A stretch of DNA of 30,317 nucleotides. It comes from a virus. The DNA lies in the IMG/VR virus record IMGVR_UViG_3300025138_012274, positions 1 to 30,317 of that record. One strand, 5' to 3'. Each line of letters begins with the position of its first letter. The stretch's first letter is position 1. The notes beneath the pieces are model-generated. The model did not search any database. It was not told where the DNA came from and worked only from the letters and a program-made list of their open reading frames with translations. The position numbers and the translations under genes are program-made. This document shows positions 5,314 to 11,355 of the stretch, one piece after another.

Positions 5314-6189
5314 CTATTGATAATCTTTCATAAAACGACCAAAATGTTCTTGTAATGATTTATCAGCAACATAATTTTTAAAATCTTCAACATAACCATC
5401 TACATCATCAAATTTATCATCCTCTTTTTTAACTGATGCCATATATTGTTTGATTTCTGAATCTGTTGCTTTAGCATCATCCTTTAATGCCTTAATAATA
5501 TCTTTCATTGGTACTTCAGATTTATCATCCATTTCTTTTATTTCTACATCTTCATATTCTTCAAATTGTGATGCATATTTACCTAATACACCCCTAGCTT
5601 CTCCTGAGTCAAGACCAAATTCGGTCATTATATATTCTTTATCCATAAAATCCTTCCCAGCTCTTCTAATTAAATCTAAATAAGCATACATACCATCATA
5701 ATCCATATCCATATCTTCCTTAAATCTCATCTTTTCAGTTTCTTCTTCTGTTGGAGAATCATCTTTATCTCCGTCTTCATTACCATATCCTTCTTCCATA
5801 CCTGCTAATTTATCACCTTGTCTTTCAAATGAATCATAATGTTGACCTAATTCATATGCCAAATGAGAAACAATATCATTAATATCAAATTCATCCTCTT
5901 CAAGTACATCTTGGATTAAATCCATCCCCATATCTAAGAATTTATTCTTCATACCCACATTAAGTAAACCTTCAATACGTTGTGATACTTCTAAATCCAT
6001 TTCTCTTAACATTCCCATAGATTTTTTAGCATCTTTTTCAATATTAACCTTTTCTTTATCCATTAATGCCTTAATTCTTTTAAGTTTATCTTGGTCATCA
6101 GAAGTTAACATATCGTAACGTTCTTTTTCTTCAGGGGATAAATCATCTTTAAATGATTCAAAAATATCCATTAATTTATATCTACTCAT
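5314..6189 (-). CDS. Large acidic helical protein, 291 residues
   Basis: Strongly acidic, Asp/Glu/Lys-rich and almost free of Cys and Trp. Residues 1-100 are predicted helical (MSRYKLMDIFESFKDDLSPE, EEKERYDML). The middle is a low-complexity acidic linker (about 131-170, GNEDGDKDDSPTEEE), followed by further helical repeats rich in EYEDVEIKEMDDK. No enzyme motif is visible. Charge, low complexity and length resemble scaffold, prohead-core or DNA-mimic proteins, but that is only a physical similarity. The gene ends with the intrinsic terminator and is the last gene of the unit from promoter P4. A basic membrane-anchored partner lies next to it. Confidence 0.7.
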   Translation of the reverse strand: MSRYKLMDIFESFKDDLSPEEKERYDMLTSDDQDKLKRIKALMDKEKVNIEKDAKKSMGMLREMDLEVSQRIEGLLNVGMKNKFLDMGMDLIQDVLEEDEFDINDIVSHLAYELGQHYDSFERQGDKLAGMEEGYGNEDGDKDDSPTEEETEKMRFKEDMDMDYDGMYAYLDLIRRAGKDFMDKEYIMTEFGLDSGEARGVLGKYASQFEEYEDVEIKEMDDKSEVPMKDIIKALKDDAKATDSEIKQYMASVKKEDDKFDDVDGYVEDFKNYVADKSLQEHFGRFMKDYQ

Positions 6190-6193
6190 GTTA

Positions 6194-6463
6194 TTATTTT
6201 TTACTTTTAATAGGTTTTTTCTTTTTATAAGATTTTTTTCCTTTATAAGGTTTTTTCATTGATTTTTCTTCGTGTTCTTTAGCTAACTTAACTAAAGGAT
6301 CTCTATCTGGGTTTTTTTCGTAAAAAGGATCATCTTTTTTGACAATAGATTTTCCTTTCTTAGCTGGTTTATTGGCAGCAGGTTTAGCAAGTAATTTAAA
6401 CTTGTAAACAGCAACACCCCCACCTAAAATTAATAACCCAATAATAATTAAAATTGTATCCAT
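6194..6463 (-). CDS. Membrane-anchored Lys-rich protein, 89 residues
   Basis: One N-terminal membrane helix (about 3-20, TILIIIGLLILGGGVAVYKF) and then a very basic tail, ending KKPYKGKKSYKKKKPIKSKK. The orientation is expected to be tail in the cytoplasm. The tail could bind nucleic acid or the acidic protein encoded four bases downstream. No family recognised. Upstream there is a 41-base AT-rich gap with a TATATTTA word but no TTTG box at the right distance, so it is probably transcribed from P4. Confidence 0.65.
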   Translation of the reverse strand: MDTILIIIGLLILGGGVAVYKFKLLAKPAANKPAKKGKSIVKKDDPFYEKNPDRDPLVKLAKEHEEKSMKKPYKGKKSYKKKKPIKSKK

Positions 6464-6504
6464 AATAAATTTGATTTAAATATTTTGTTATAAATATATA
6501 AAGA

Positions 6505-6924
6505 TTAAGCTAGATTATATTTTTGCTTATATTTGCCTATAAATGACTTACCAGCCCCAACTTCTAACCACTCAGCTATTTCAGGTATGCCTGGGATTCT
6601 TTTAGCTGAAAAAACATAATCAATATTTTTATTAATTACCTTCATTTTAACCTTAGCATTTGAACGGTTTGATGTTTTAAATACTACTATTGTAGACATA
6701 TTCTTATGATACATTCGTTGATCAATTAAGGGTTTAGGTTGTTTATAACCTTTAGTTTCCCAATGTTCAGTTTTATAAGGACCGTTTTCAAATTTATTCC
6801 TATCATAATGCCAAACTGATTTACCTCCTAATTCGGGTTTTGATGGTACTTCAAAAGTTTCTTGTGTATACTTTTGCCAGGGTATTGCTGGTTGTTCTGA
6901 TGGTCTACCTCTACTTTCTGCCAT
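6505..6924 (-). CDS. Hypothetical protein, 139 residues
   Basis: The start is placed at 6924 (MAESRGRPSEQPAIPWQK) because AGAGGAAAA stands about eight bases upstream, one of the rare good Shine-Dalgarno matches here; a longer frame begins at 6960. The first third is Pro- and Trp-rich and looks disordered or extended. The second half (STIVVFKTSNRSNAKVKMK) is beta-rich, with a C-terminal helix (IPEIAEWLEVGAGKSF). No family recognised. Phage structural or virion-associated proteins can look like this, which is an inference only. It overlaps the 57-residue gene by 14 bases. Confidence 0.6.
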   Translation of the reverse strand: MAESRGRPSEQPAIPWQKYTQETFEVPSKPELGGKSVWHYDRNKFENGPYKTEHWETKGYKQPKPLIDQRMYHKNMSTIVVFKTSNRSNAKVKMKVINKNIDYVFSAKRIPGIPEIAEWLEVGAGKSFIGKYKQKYNLA

Positions 6925-7084
6925 TATGTTTTCCTCTTTTAGTTTTGTATTCAGTTTCATATAGTTTAGGTGAAGGCATGCCTGAATAATGACACCATTC
7001 CTCCTCTTTAACCTTAGCTTTTTCAGCTATTATTTTTCTATAAGTTGGGGATTGTAATTCACACCCATTATATGCTCGTTTCAT
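6911..7084 (-). CDS. Hypothetical protein, 57 residues
   Basis: Start at 7084 (MKRAYNGCELQSPTYRKIIA) chosen because it forms an ATGA overlap with the stop of the micro-gene at 7081-7179; an alternative ATG lies at 7120. The sequence is basic, with a helix (AEKAKVKEEEWCHYSG) and a basic tail (KTKRGKHNGRK). Two Cys and two His are present but not in a standard zinc-finger arrangement. No family recognised. Confidence 0.55.
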   Translation of the reverse strand: MKRAYNGCELQSPTYRKIIAEKAKVKEEEWCHYSGMPSPKLYETEYKTKRGKHNGRK

Positions 7085-7179
7085 ATTCCTAATAATATTA
7101 AAATTAATAAAATTGAACATACAGTTAAACCTACTTTGTCAATTTTTTTTAAACTATTGTACCACTTTTTCATTCCCAT
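7081..7179 (-). CDS. Single-pass membrane micro-protein, 32 residues
   Basis: ATG at 7179 (or the second ATG at 7173), TGA at 7083-7081 overlapping the next ATG (ATGA). The protein is MGMKKWYNSLKKIDKVG followed by a membrane helix LTVCSILLILILLGI that ends the chain. A positively charged N-terminus plus a single helix predicts insertion with the N-terminus inside. It is too short for homology, but the overlapping stop/start and the clear charge/hydrophobic pattern support it. Confidence 0.5.
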   Translation of the reverse strand: MGMKKWYNSLKKIDKVGLTVCSILLILILLGI

Positions 7180-7258
7180 AAAATTTATTTAATAATTGTT
7201 CTTTAACTTCTTTACTAATTTCATTAATTTGATATAATTTTTCTATAAGCTCTCTCAT
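7154..7258 (-). CDS. Helical micro-protein, 34 residues
   Basis: ATG 7258 overlaps the TGA of the nuclease-like gene (ATGA at 7258-7255); stop TAG 7154. The chain MRELIEKLYQINEISKEVKE is one amphipathic helix, followed by QLLNKFYGNEKVVQ. It overlaps the next micro-gene by 26 bases, which is more than usual and lowers confidence. It could be a coiled-coil partner of the adjacent nuclease-like protein. Confidence 0.45.
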   Translation of the reverse strand: MRELIEKLYQINEISKEVKEQLLNKFYGNEKVVQ

Positions 7259-7767
7259 AACTGTTTATAATTAAAATTCTGATTAAAATTTTTATCTTCA
7301 TATTTTAGGAATAAGGATAAAAATAATGATTTTTTCCTTGGTTTTCCTAGTTTAGTTAAAATAGGATCACTAAATACTAATCTAAGTGATTTTGATTTTC
7401 TGCCTGGTAGAGTATTTTCTTTAATAAATTTACTAATTACCTTAGAAGGAATTGTAGCTACTCTTTTTTCATTGAAATGAAGTATAGCTAAATAATCATA
7501 ACCACCTTCTTTTTTAGAGTGAATATAAGGCACATAATTACCTTCTGATTCATAAGACATTGATTTAATTTCAATCTTATTATCATCTTTGTCAGTAGCA
7601 TCATATCCTTTTTCGTTACCTATATCTCCATTTTTTAACCAACCATAATGATTCATTAAAATAAATTCAGCCGTATGACCAACTGAACTTGCAACTTGGT
7701 TAACATCCATTGTTTCTAATACAACATGGGCATATGGTTTTAGCATTCTTCTTGTTTCAGATAACAT
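7255..7767 (-). CDS. PD-(D/E)XK-type nuclease-like protein, 170 residues
   Basis: E34 in a helix (GHTAEFILMNHYGW), D56 (GYDATDK) and E66-I-K68 (KIEIKSM) reproduce the E...D...ExK layout of PD-(D/E)XK endonucleases. A conserved-looking GGYDYLAILHFNE strand and a C-terminal basic half (KPRKKSLFLSLFLKYEDK) follow. Small stand-alone nucleases with this layout include restriction-type enzymes and Holliday-junction resolvases, so the target may be DNA. The gene follows the SWIM-finger gene by two bases; together they could form a DNA-binding/cleaving pair. Assignment is by motif only; no domain search was possible. Confidence 0.55.
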   Translation of the reverse strand: MLSETRRMLKPYAHVVLETMDVNQVASSVGHTAEFILMNHYGWLKNGDIGNEKGYDATDKDDNKIEIKSMSYESEGNYVPYIHSKKEGGYDYLAILHFNEKRVATIPSKVISKFIKENTLPGRKSKSLRLVFSDPILTKLGKPRKKSLFLSLFLKYEDKNFNQNFNYKQL

Positions 7768-7769
7768 AA

Positions 7770-8213
7770 TTATTTATTTACTTTTTTTTCTAATAATTTT
7801 ATATGCTTACATTTACCATCTAATGCTCTCCATCTACCAGGACAATCACAATAAAACTTACCACTATTAGGATAAAATGTGGTAGTATAAATTTTATTAC
7901 TACTTGAACTTGGAGACTTTACAATAATATTTTGTTTTTGCTCTTTAACTTTTATTTTAGGTTTTAACCAATTAATATCATTTAAAGTAGTACCTTCAAT
8001 TACTTCTTGCCATAAGGGCATTAAATAAGTTTTACTATCAATTTTTGCTATTGTTGGTAATGTATGACCCTCATAATCATATTTGAAAAGTTTAAATCCT
8101 ATAAATGGACCAAATCCACTTGGATTAATACTTAGGTTGGATTTTTCTTGAAAAAACCTACGAGTTCTAATATTACCGTGTTTATTTAAATTGGAAAATT
8201 CTACTATGGGCAT
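7770..8213 (-). CDS. SWIM zinc-finger protein, 147 residues
   Basis: The C-terminus carries C122-D-C124 and C135-K-H137 (CDCPGRW, DGKCKHI), the CxCx(n)CxH signature of the SWIM zinc finger, a nucleic-acid or protein binding motif. The N-terminal 100 residues are beta-rich with a conserved-looking GFGPFIGFKLFKYDYEGHTL stretch and a Ser-rich linker (about 100-106). No catalytic domain is visible, so it probably binds rather than cuts. It is the first gene behind promoter P4 and has the AAAGGTTATG start context, and it precedes the nuclease-like gene. Confidence 0.75.
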   Translation of the reverse strand: MPIVEFSNLNKHGNIRTRRFFQEKSNLSINPSGFGPFIGFKLFKYDYEGHTLPTIAKIDSKTYLMPLWQEVIEGTTLNDINWLKPKIKVKEQKQNIIVKSPSSSSNKIYTTTFYPNSGKFYCDCPGRWRALDGKCKHIKLLEKKVNK

Positions 8214-8235
8214 AACCTTTATTTTTAATTATCCG

Positions 8236-8267
8236 TGAATATACGAACAATTCTTTGGGGAGCCTAA
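8236..8267 (-). promoter_or_regulatory. Bacteroidetes-type phage promoter P4
   Basis: TTAG (8267-8264), exactly 20 bases, TATATTCA (8243-8236) followed by CGG; one mismatch in the upstream box. The spacer begins GCTCCCC, as in P6 (GCTACCG). It lies 23 bases from the start of the SWIM-finger gene and probably drives the operon down to the terminator at 5258-5292. Confidence 0.7.
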
Positions 8268-8288
8268 TTTTTTATGCATTATTTTTTA

Positions 8289-8444
8289 TTAAGCCCAATA
8301 TATATCCTTTTTTTTATTTTGTTTCATTTCTAAATCCAGAGAAAGAGCAAAACATAAATCTCTTAATCTATTTGATTTTATTACTAATTCAAAATCTTTA
8401 TCGCTCATGCTATTAAAAACATCTACTGGTGTTAAATTATTCAT
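8289..8444 (-). CDS. Hypothetical micro-protein, 51 residues
   Basis: ATG 8444, TAA 8289. MNNLTPVDVFNSMSDKDFEL begins a helical protein (VIKSNRLRDLCFALSLDLEM) that ends KQNKKKDIYWA. No family recognised. The codon use and helical pattern are like other real small genes here, and it fills an otherwise empty 200-base gap after the lysozyme-like gene. It is the last gene before promoter P4. Confidence 0.55.
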   Translation of the reverse strand: MNNLTPVDVFNSMSDKDFELVIKSNRLRDLCFALSLDLEMKQNKKKDIYWA

Positions 8445-8461
8445 ACGATTATAAATATAAT

Positions 8462-9058
8462 TTATATGTCTAAATAATATCCATTAAACTTAACTAAGTA
8501 ACTTGTTAAATCTACTCCATTTCCATCAGTATATTTCTTACCATTTCTTACCCATTTACGAACAGTACCAGCTCCTACTAAATGAGCTGCTGCCAATAAT
8601 CCTGATTCAGTAACTAATATTCCGTTCACCAACTTTCCATCATACTTTTTAATCTGTCTTCTTAAAGTATGTTTATTAGCTTTTAAGAGTTTAAGCATAG
8701 CTTCTTCTTGAAGAATAGGGTTATTAAGAAATTCATTTTTAGTCACTTTGTAACCTAAATCTTTTAAAGTTTGGGGACCAAATTGATATGCCCCCATATA
8801 CCCATACTGATTAACTATATGGTATCTATTACTTGATTCTCTTTCAGCCATATCATATAAAAAAGTATCTAAATTATATACCTTTATATACTTTGGAGCT
8901 TCTATAACAGGTTCTGGAAGTGGAGCTATCTCAGCTATCTTCAATTCACTAGCTATAATATAATTCCTATGCATCATATAGCCAAAAGATGATAGCATAA
9001 AAACAAATAAAACAAAAGCAAAGCCTAGTACGAATTCAATATTATCTATTTTTTTCAT
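8462..9058 (-). CDS. Membrane-anchored lysozyme/transglycosylase-like protein
   Basis: 198 residues. An N-terminal membrane or signal-anchor helix (about 9-28, FVLGFAFVLFVFMLSSFGYM) precedes a Pro/Glu linker (45-58) and an SLT/lysozyme-like domain from about 62. E75-S76 in MAERESSNRY and the YGYMGAYQFGPQTLKDLGY segment match the catalytic Glu and the GxxGxxQ-like region of lytic transglycosylases. The expected role is cleavage of peptidoglycan, during lysis or as a spanin-free anchored endolysin. The helix is polar enough to resemble a signal-arrest-release endolysin, but that is inference. No holin was recognised beside it. Confidence 0.7.
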   Translation of the reverse strand: MKKIDNIEFVLGFAFVLFVFMLSSFGYMMHRNYIIASELKIAEIAPLPEPVIEAPKYIKVYNLDTFLYDMAERESSNRYHIVNQYGYMGAYQFGPQTLKDLGYKVTKNEFLNNPILQEEAMLKLLKANKHTLRRQIKKYDGKLVNGILVTESGLLAAAHLVGAGTVRKWVRNGKKYTDGNGVDLTSYLVKFNGYYLDI

Positions 9059-9059
9059 A

Positions 9060-9230
9060 TTAAAAATTTTTTAAAAAATCTCCTTTAATTGGTTTAGATT
9101 TTAACTGTTGAGCTTTTTCATCATTGCTTAACATTTTATCCGTTAACCTTTCTAAGTGTTTACTTTTTTGTTTATCATAATCACGAGTAATTTTATGATA
9201 TTTTTTATTTAATAATTTTATTTTTTTCAT
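9060..9230 (-). CDS. Basic hypothetical protein, 56 residues
   Basis: I place the start at 9230 (MKKIKLLNKKYHKITRDYDK); an upstream in-frame ATG at 9245 would overlap the previous gene by 14 bases. Very Lys-rich helical protein (QKSKHLERLTDKMLSNDEKA) ending KGDFLKNF. No family. Its stop is adjacent to the ATG of the lysozyme-like gene (one base between), so it is probably co-translated with it. It could be an RNA- or DNA-binding accessory, without direct evidence. Confidence 0.5.
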   Translation of the reverse strand: MKKIKLLNKKYHKITRDYDKQKSKHLERLTDKMLSNDEKAQQLKSKPIKGDFLKNF

Positions 9231-9231
9231 A

Positions 9232-9357
9232 TTAGAAATAGTCACTTATATTAATATCTTTATTTTTAGCTTCTTTTAATGCTTTTTTAGCTATTTCTAA
9301 AGGTACTACATACTGTTTTGATTGATATTCAAAAAATTTATGTTTATTTAAATCCAT
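9232..9357 (-). CDS. Micro-protein, 41 residues
   Basis: ATG 9357 shares its A with the TAA of the HNH-like gene (TAATG); TAA at 9232. MDLNKHKFFEYQSKQYVVPL, then a Lys/Ala-rich helix (EIAKKALKEAKNKDI) and NISDYF. No family recognised. The coupling to its neighbour on both sides (one base between its stop and the next ATG) is the main support. Confidence 0.55.
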   Translation of the reverse strand: MDLNKHKFFEYQSKQYVVPLEIAKKALKEAKNKDINISDYF

Positions 9358-9974
9358 TATATTCTACTAATATATTGATTAACATCATCCTCCTCAGCAT
9401 CTCCTAATCCTAGTTCTTTTAAACGTTGAAGGTGATAATCATCTACTTCCCATTCAATTTTTTCACTAGTGCCACTATGTTCTTGTTGGGTTTCAATTTG
9501 TTTTTCATCTTGTTTATTAAAGATGTCTCCAACAGTTAAAAAATAATGGTTATAACAAAGTAATTGAACATTATCCAAAGAATAATTATTACTATTTTTA
9601 TCCCTAAAATGAAGCAATAGGGGCATCCTATAATCTAATACTCTACGCTCTTTAAAACTACACATGGAACATTCCTCTAATAAATATCCCTCTTCTATCA
9701 TTTTATACTTAAGTTTATTTGGATTAAATGAAGAAGCTGCAATTCTACCTTCAATTATTTCAAGCATAGATGGTTCTTTTTTACTTCCTTTTAAAAATTT
9801 AGGAATACCTTTACCTGATTGGTTTTTATGAGATTCAAATAGTTTATACATTTTAGCATATCTTTTATAATGTGTATAAGAAACATGTAAATACCTAGCA
9901 GCACTCATATTAGAATTAGTTTTTGATTGAGCTGCTACTATTTGTTCTTTAGATAAAGGTTTAGGTCTAGGCAA
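9357..9974 (-). CDS. HNH-type endonuclease-like protein, 205 residues
   Basis: The N-terminus (8-42) contains a helix-turn-helix-like segment, MSAARYLHVSYTHYKRYAKM. The centre has C102-x2-C105, then LLLHFRDKN with H122, an NNYSLDNVQLLCYNH segment with C140 and H143: the HNH/treble-clef layout with a structural zinc site. The C-terminus is acidic (about 155-205). HNH proteins are nucleases or homing endonucleases; here it is not inserted in another gene and has an HTH, so it may be a sequence-specific DNA cutter or a regulator. The gene follows the DksA-like zinc-finger gene by two bases. Confidence 0.65.
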   Translation of the reverse strand: MPRPKPLSKEQIVAAQSKTNSNMSAARYLHVSYTHYKRYAKMYKLFESHKNQSGKGIPKFLKGSKKEPSMLEIIEGRIAASSFNPNKLKYKMIEEGYLLEECSMCSFKERRVLDYRMPLLLHFRDKNSNNYSLDNVQLLCYNHYFLTVGDIFNKQDEKQIETQQEHSGTSEKIEWEVDDYHLQRLKELGLGDAEEDDVNQYISRI

Positions 9975-9976
9975 AA

Positions 9977-10339
9977 CTAATAATCTTTATTAAGAGTATT
10001 ATTGATAATTCTAAAAGGACCTTGTAAATCCCTATCTTCATCTACTGGTATTTTTTTACTATCACCTATTGTTTTTGCTAATAATTCTTCTTGTTCTGTA
10101 TGTTTAAAATATTCTTCTTCATCCATAATAACAGTTTCAGTCCATGTGTGATCACCTTCTCCTCTTAATACGGGAATACCACGTTTTGTACCTACTAAAT
10201 TTTTAGTTTCTGAACATGTAACACAAAAATTGTACCCAAATTTAATTAATCTTAATTCAGGCATATCTTCACCACACGATCTACAGTTTATCATTTTTAA
10301 TTTCATATGCGTATTTGGTTTTTTTAATGTCTGTAACAT
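9977..10339 (-). CDS. DksA/TraR-like zinc-finger protein, 120 residues
   Basis: C19-R-S-C22-G-E-D-M-P-E-L-R-L and F-C39-V-T-C42 match the four-Cys zinc finger of DksA/TraR proteins (CxxCGxxIPxxRL...CxxC). DksA-like factors bind RNA polymerase through the secondary channel; phage versions are known to reprogram transcription. The rest is acidic (about 72-100). Whether it lacks the DksA coiled coil cannot be judged well, because the N-terminal helical part is very short. A start at 10306 (MKLKMINCRSC) is a possible alternative. It is transcribed from P5 together with the gene upstream. Confidence 0.65.
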   Translation of the reverse strand: MLQTLKKPNTHMKLKMINCRSCGEDMPELRLIKFGYNFCVTCSETKNLVGTKRGIPVLRGEGDHTWTETVIMDEEEYFKHTEQEELLAKTIGDSKKIPVDEDRDLQGPFRIINNTLNKDY

Positions 10340-10357
10340 AAATATATAATTTTATTT

Positions 10358-11101
10358 TTATTTTGATGGTTGGTTATTAAATCTTTCTAATAATTCATCT
10401 GCACTTTCACTTATAACATCAAATTTTTTGTGAAATCTTTCTTTATCTAACTCACCACTATATCCTAAAGTAAAACTAACTTCACTACCTGATTCAAATT
10501 TAACTTTAATAATTGGAAATGAAGTATACGATCCTCTATAATAATCAGTACTACTACAAACAACTGCTTTAGGATATAATTTCTTATACTTAGCAATTAT
10601 TTTACCTACTGCTATTTTTTCTGCTTTATTTCTAGATAATTCAGATACTTTTCTAACATTATATCCTTTAAGTCTAGTTAATAATGAACTTGGCTTATAA
10701 TATCTATATTGGTCAGTAACAGTAGTACACATTAATTTATCACCATCTCTATCTACACTAGCATTACGTTTTATTATTTTACCTTCATGAATACAATTAG
10801 TAATAAGTGAAACACCACCTACAGCATTCATATAAGTAACTTCATGCTCATAATTAGTATTATTATAAGAATAACCAAACTCTCTCTTACTAGTAACTTC
10901 AAAAACTTTAAAAGTAGTTTTAAAATCTTTACCATATTCAAAACCAGCTTCTTCTAATAGTCTTAATACAGCATTACATTCTTCTTGATTGTTAACTGCT
11001 CTTTTAGCTTGATTTTCAACCCAAGTAGCAATTTCTTGCTCTTGCTCCGTTGTTAATACTACTCCATGAAATAAATCTAATTGTTTGTTTGAATTTGACA
11101 T
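10358..11101 (-). CDS. Hypothetical protein, 247 residues
   Basis: The N-terminus is helical (TTEQEQEIATWVENQAKRAV), the middle beta-rich with a VGGVSLITNCIHEGKIIKRN stretch and the C-terminus has FHKKFDVISESADELLERF. No family can be named. The 10358-11101 gene is first behind promoter P5 (AAAGGTTATG start context) and probably heads the 11.1-8.3 kb unit with the zinc-finger, HNH and lysozyme-like genes. No signal peptide or membrane segment. The size and promoter position suggest an early or middle function, which is not established. Confidence 0.65.
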   Translation of the reverse strand: MSNSNKQLDLFHGVVLTTEQEQEIATWVENQAKRAVNNQEECNAVLRLLEEAGFEYGKDFKTTFKVFEVTSKREFGYSYNNTNYEHEVTYMNAVGGVSLITNCIHEGKIIKRNASVDRDGDKLMCTTVTDQYRYYKPSSLLTRLKGYNVRKVSELSRNKAEKIAVGKIIAKYKKLYPKAVVCSSTDYYRGSYTSFPIIKVKFESGSEVSFTLGYSGELDKERFHKKFDVISESADELLERFNNQPSK

Positions 11102-11133
11102 AACCTTTATTGTTTTTACTTATTAATATACCG

Positions 11134-11165
11134 TGAATATACGAACTCTTACTCGGGTAACCAAA
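11134..11165 (-). promoter_or_regulatory. Bacteroidetes-type phage promoter P5
   Basis: TTTG (11165-11162), exactly 20 bases, TATATTCA (11141-11134) followed by CGG. Flanks TTTGGTTACC and TTCG match the family. It stands 33 bases before the start of the 247-residue gene and directly after the 3-prime hairpin of the candidate RNA. Confidence 0.75.
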
Positions 11166-11171
11166 TATTTG

Positions 11172-11318
11172 CGCGGGAATCTTTAAAGAAAGCCCGCGGG
11201 GCTAAGTTGTTAAGTAGTAGATTGAAACCACATACAATTAAGATTAGTGGATTGTGTTTTACACCTTTTTGGATCTTTTACCTGGACTTCTCACACCAGC
11301 TTTGACCTTAACTAACTT
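11172..11318 (-). ncRNA. Candidate structured non-coding RNA
   Basis: A segment of about 147 bases with its own promoter (P6) and no frame longer than seven codons. Its expected 5-prime end coincides with a long closing helix: on the minus strand AAGTTAGTTAAG (11318-11307) pairs with CTTAACAACTT (11214-11204), 11 pairs with a single bulged A. Inside are smaller hairpins such as GTGT-AAA-ACAC. At its 3-prime end CGCGGG (11198-11193) pairs with CCCGCG (11177-11172), with an inner CTTT/AAAG stem. No T-tract follows. It matches no RNA family that I recognise; a tRNA was tested by eye and rejected. Confidence 0.5.
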
Positions 11319-11322
11319 GGTG

Positions 11323-11354
11323 TGAATATACGACCCTTATCTGCGGTAGCCTAA
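11323..11354 (-). promoter_or_regulatory. Bacteroidetes-type phage promoter P6
   Basis: TTAG (11354-11351), exactly 20 bases, TATATTCA (11330-11323). Unlike the others, no start codon follows within 200 bases, and -7 is followed by CACC rather than CACGG. The sequence tcacacca (11291-11298) is perfectly repeated inverted at 11318-11325, overlapping the -7 box, so an operator is possible. Confidence 0.65.
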
Positions 11355-11355
11355 T

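Noticed and set aside
6491-6498. TATATTTA word upstream of the 89-residue gene, and similar words near 8452 and 26769
   Set aside because: No TTTG/TTAG box 20 bases upstream, so they do not meet the promoter family; such words are common in AT-rich intergenic DNA.
11204-11312. tRNA-like reading of the structured region behind P6
   Set aside because: A T-loop-like TTTCAAT with only four pairs and no anticodon arm; length between closing strands is too long for a tRNA.
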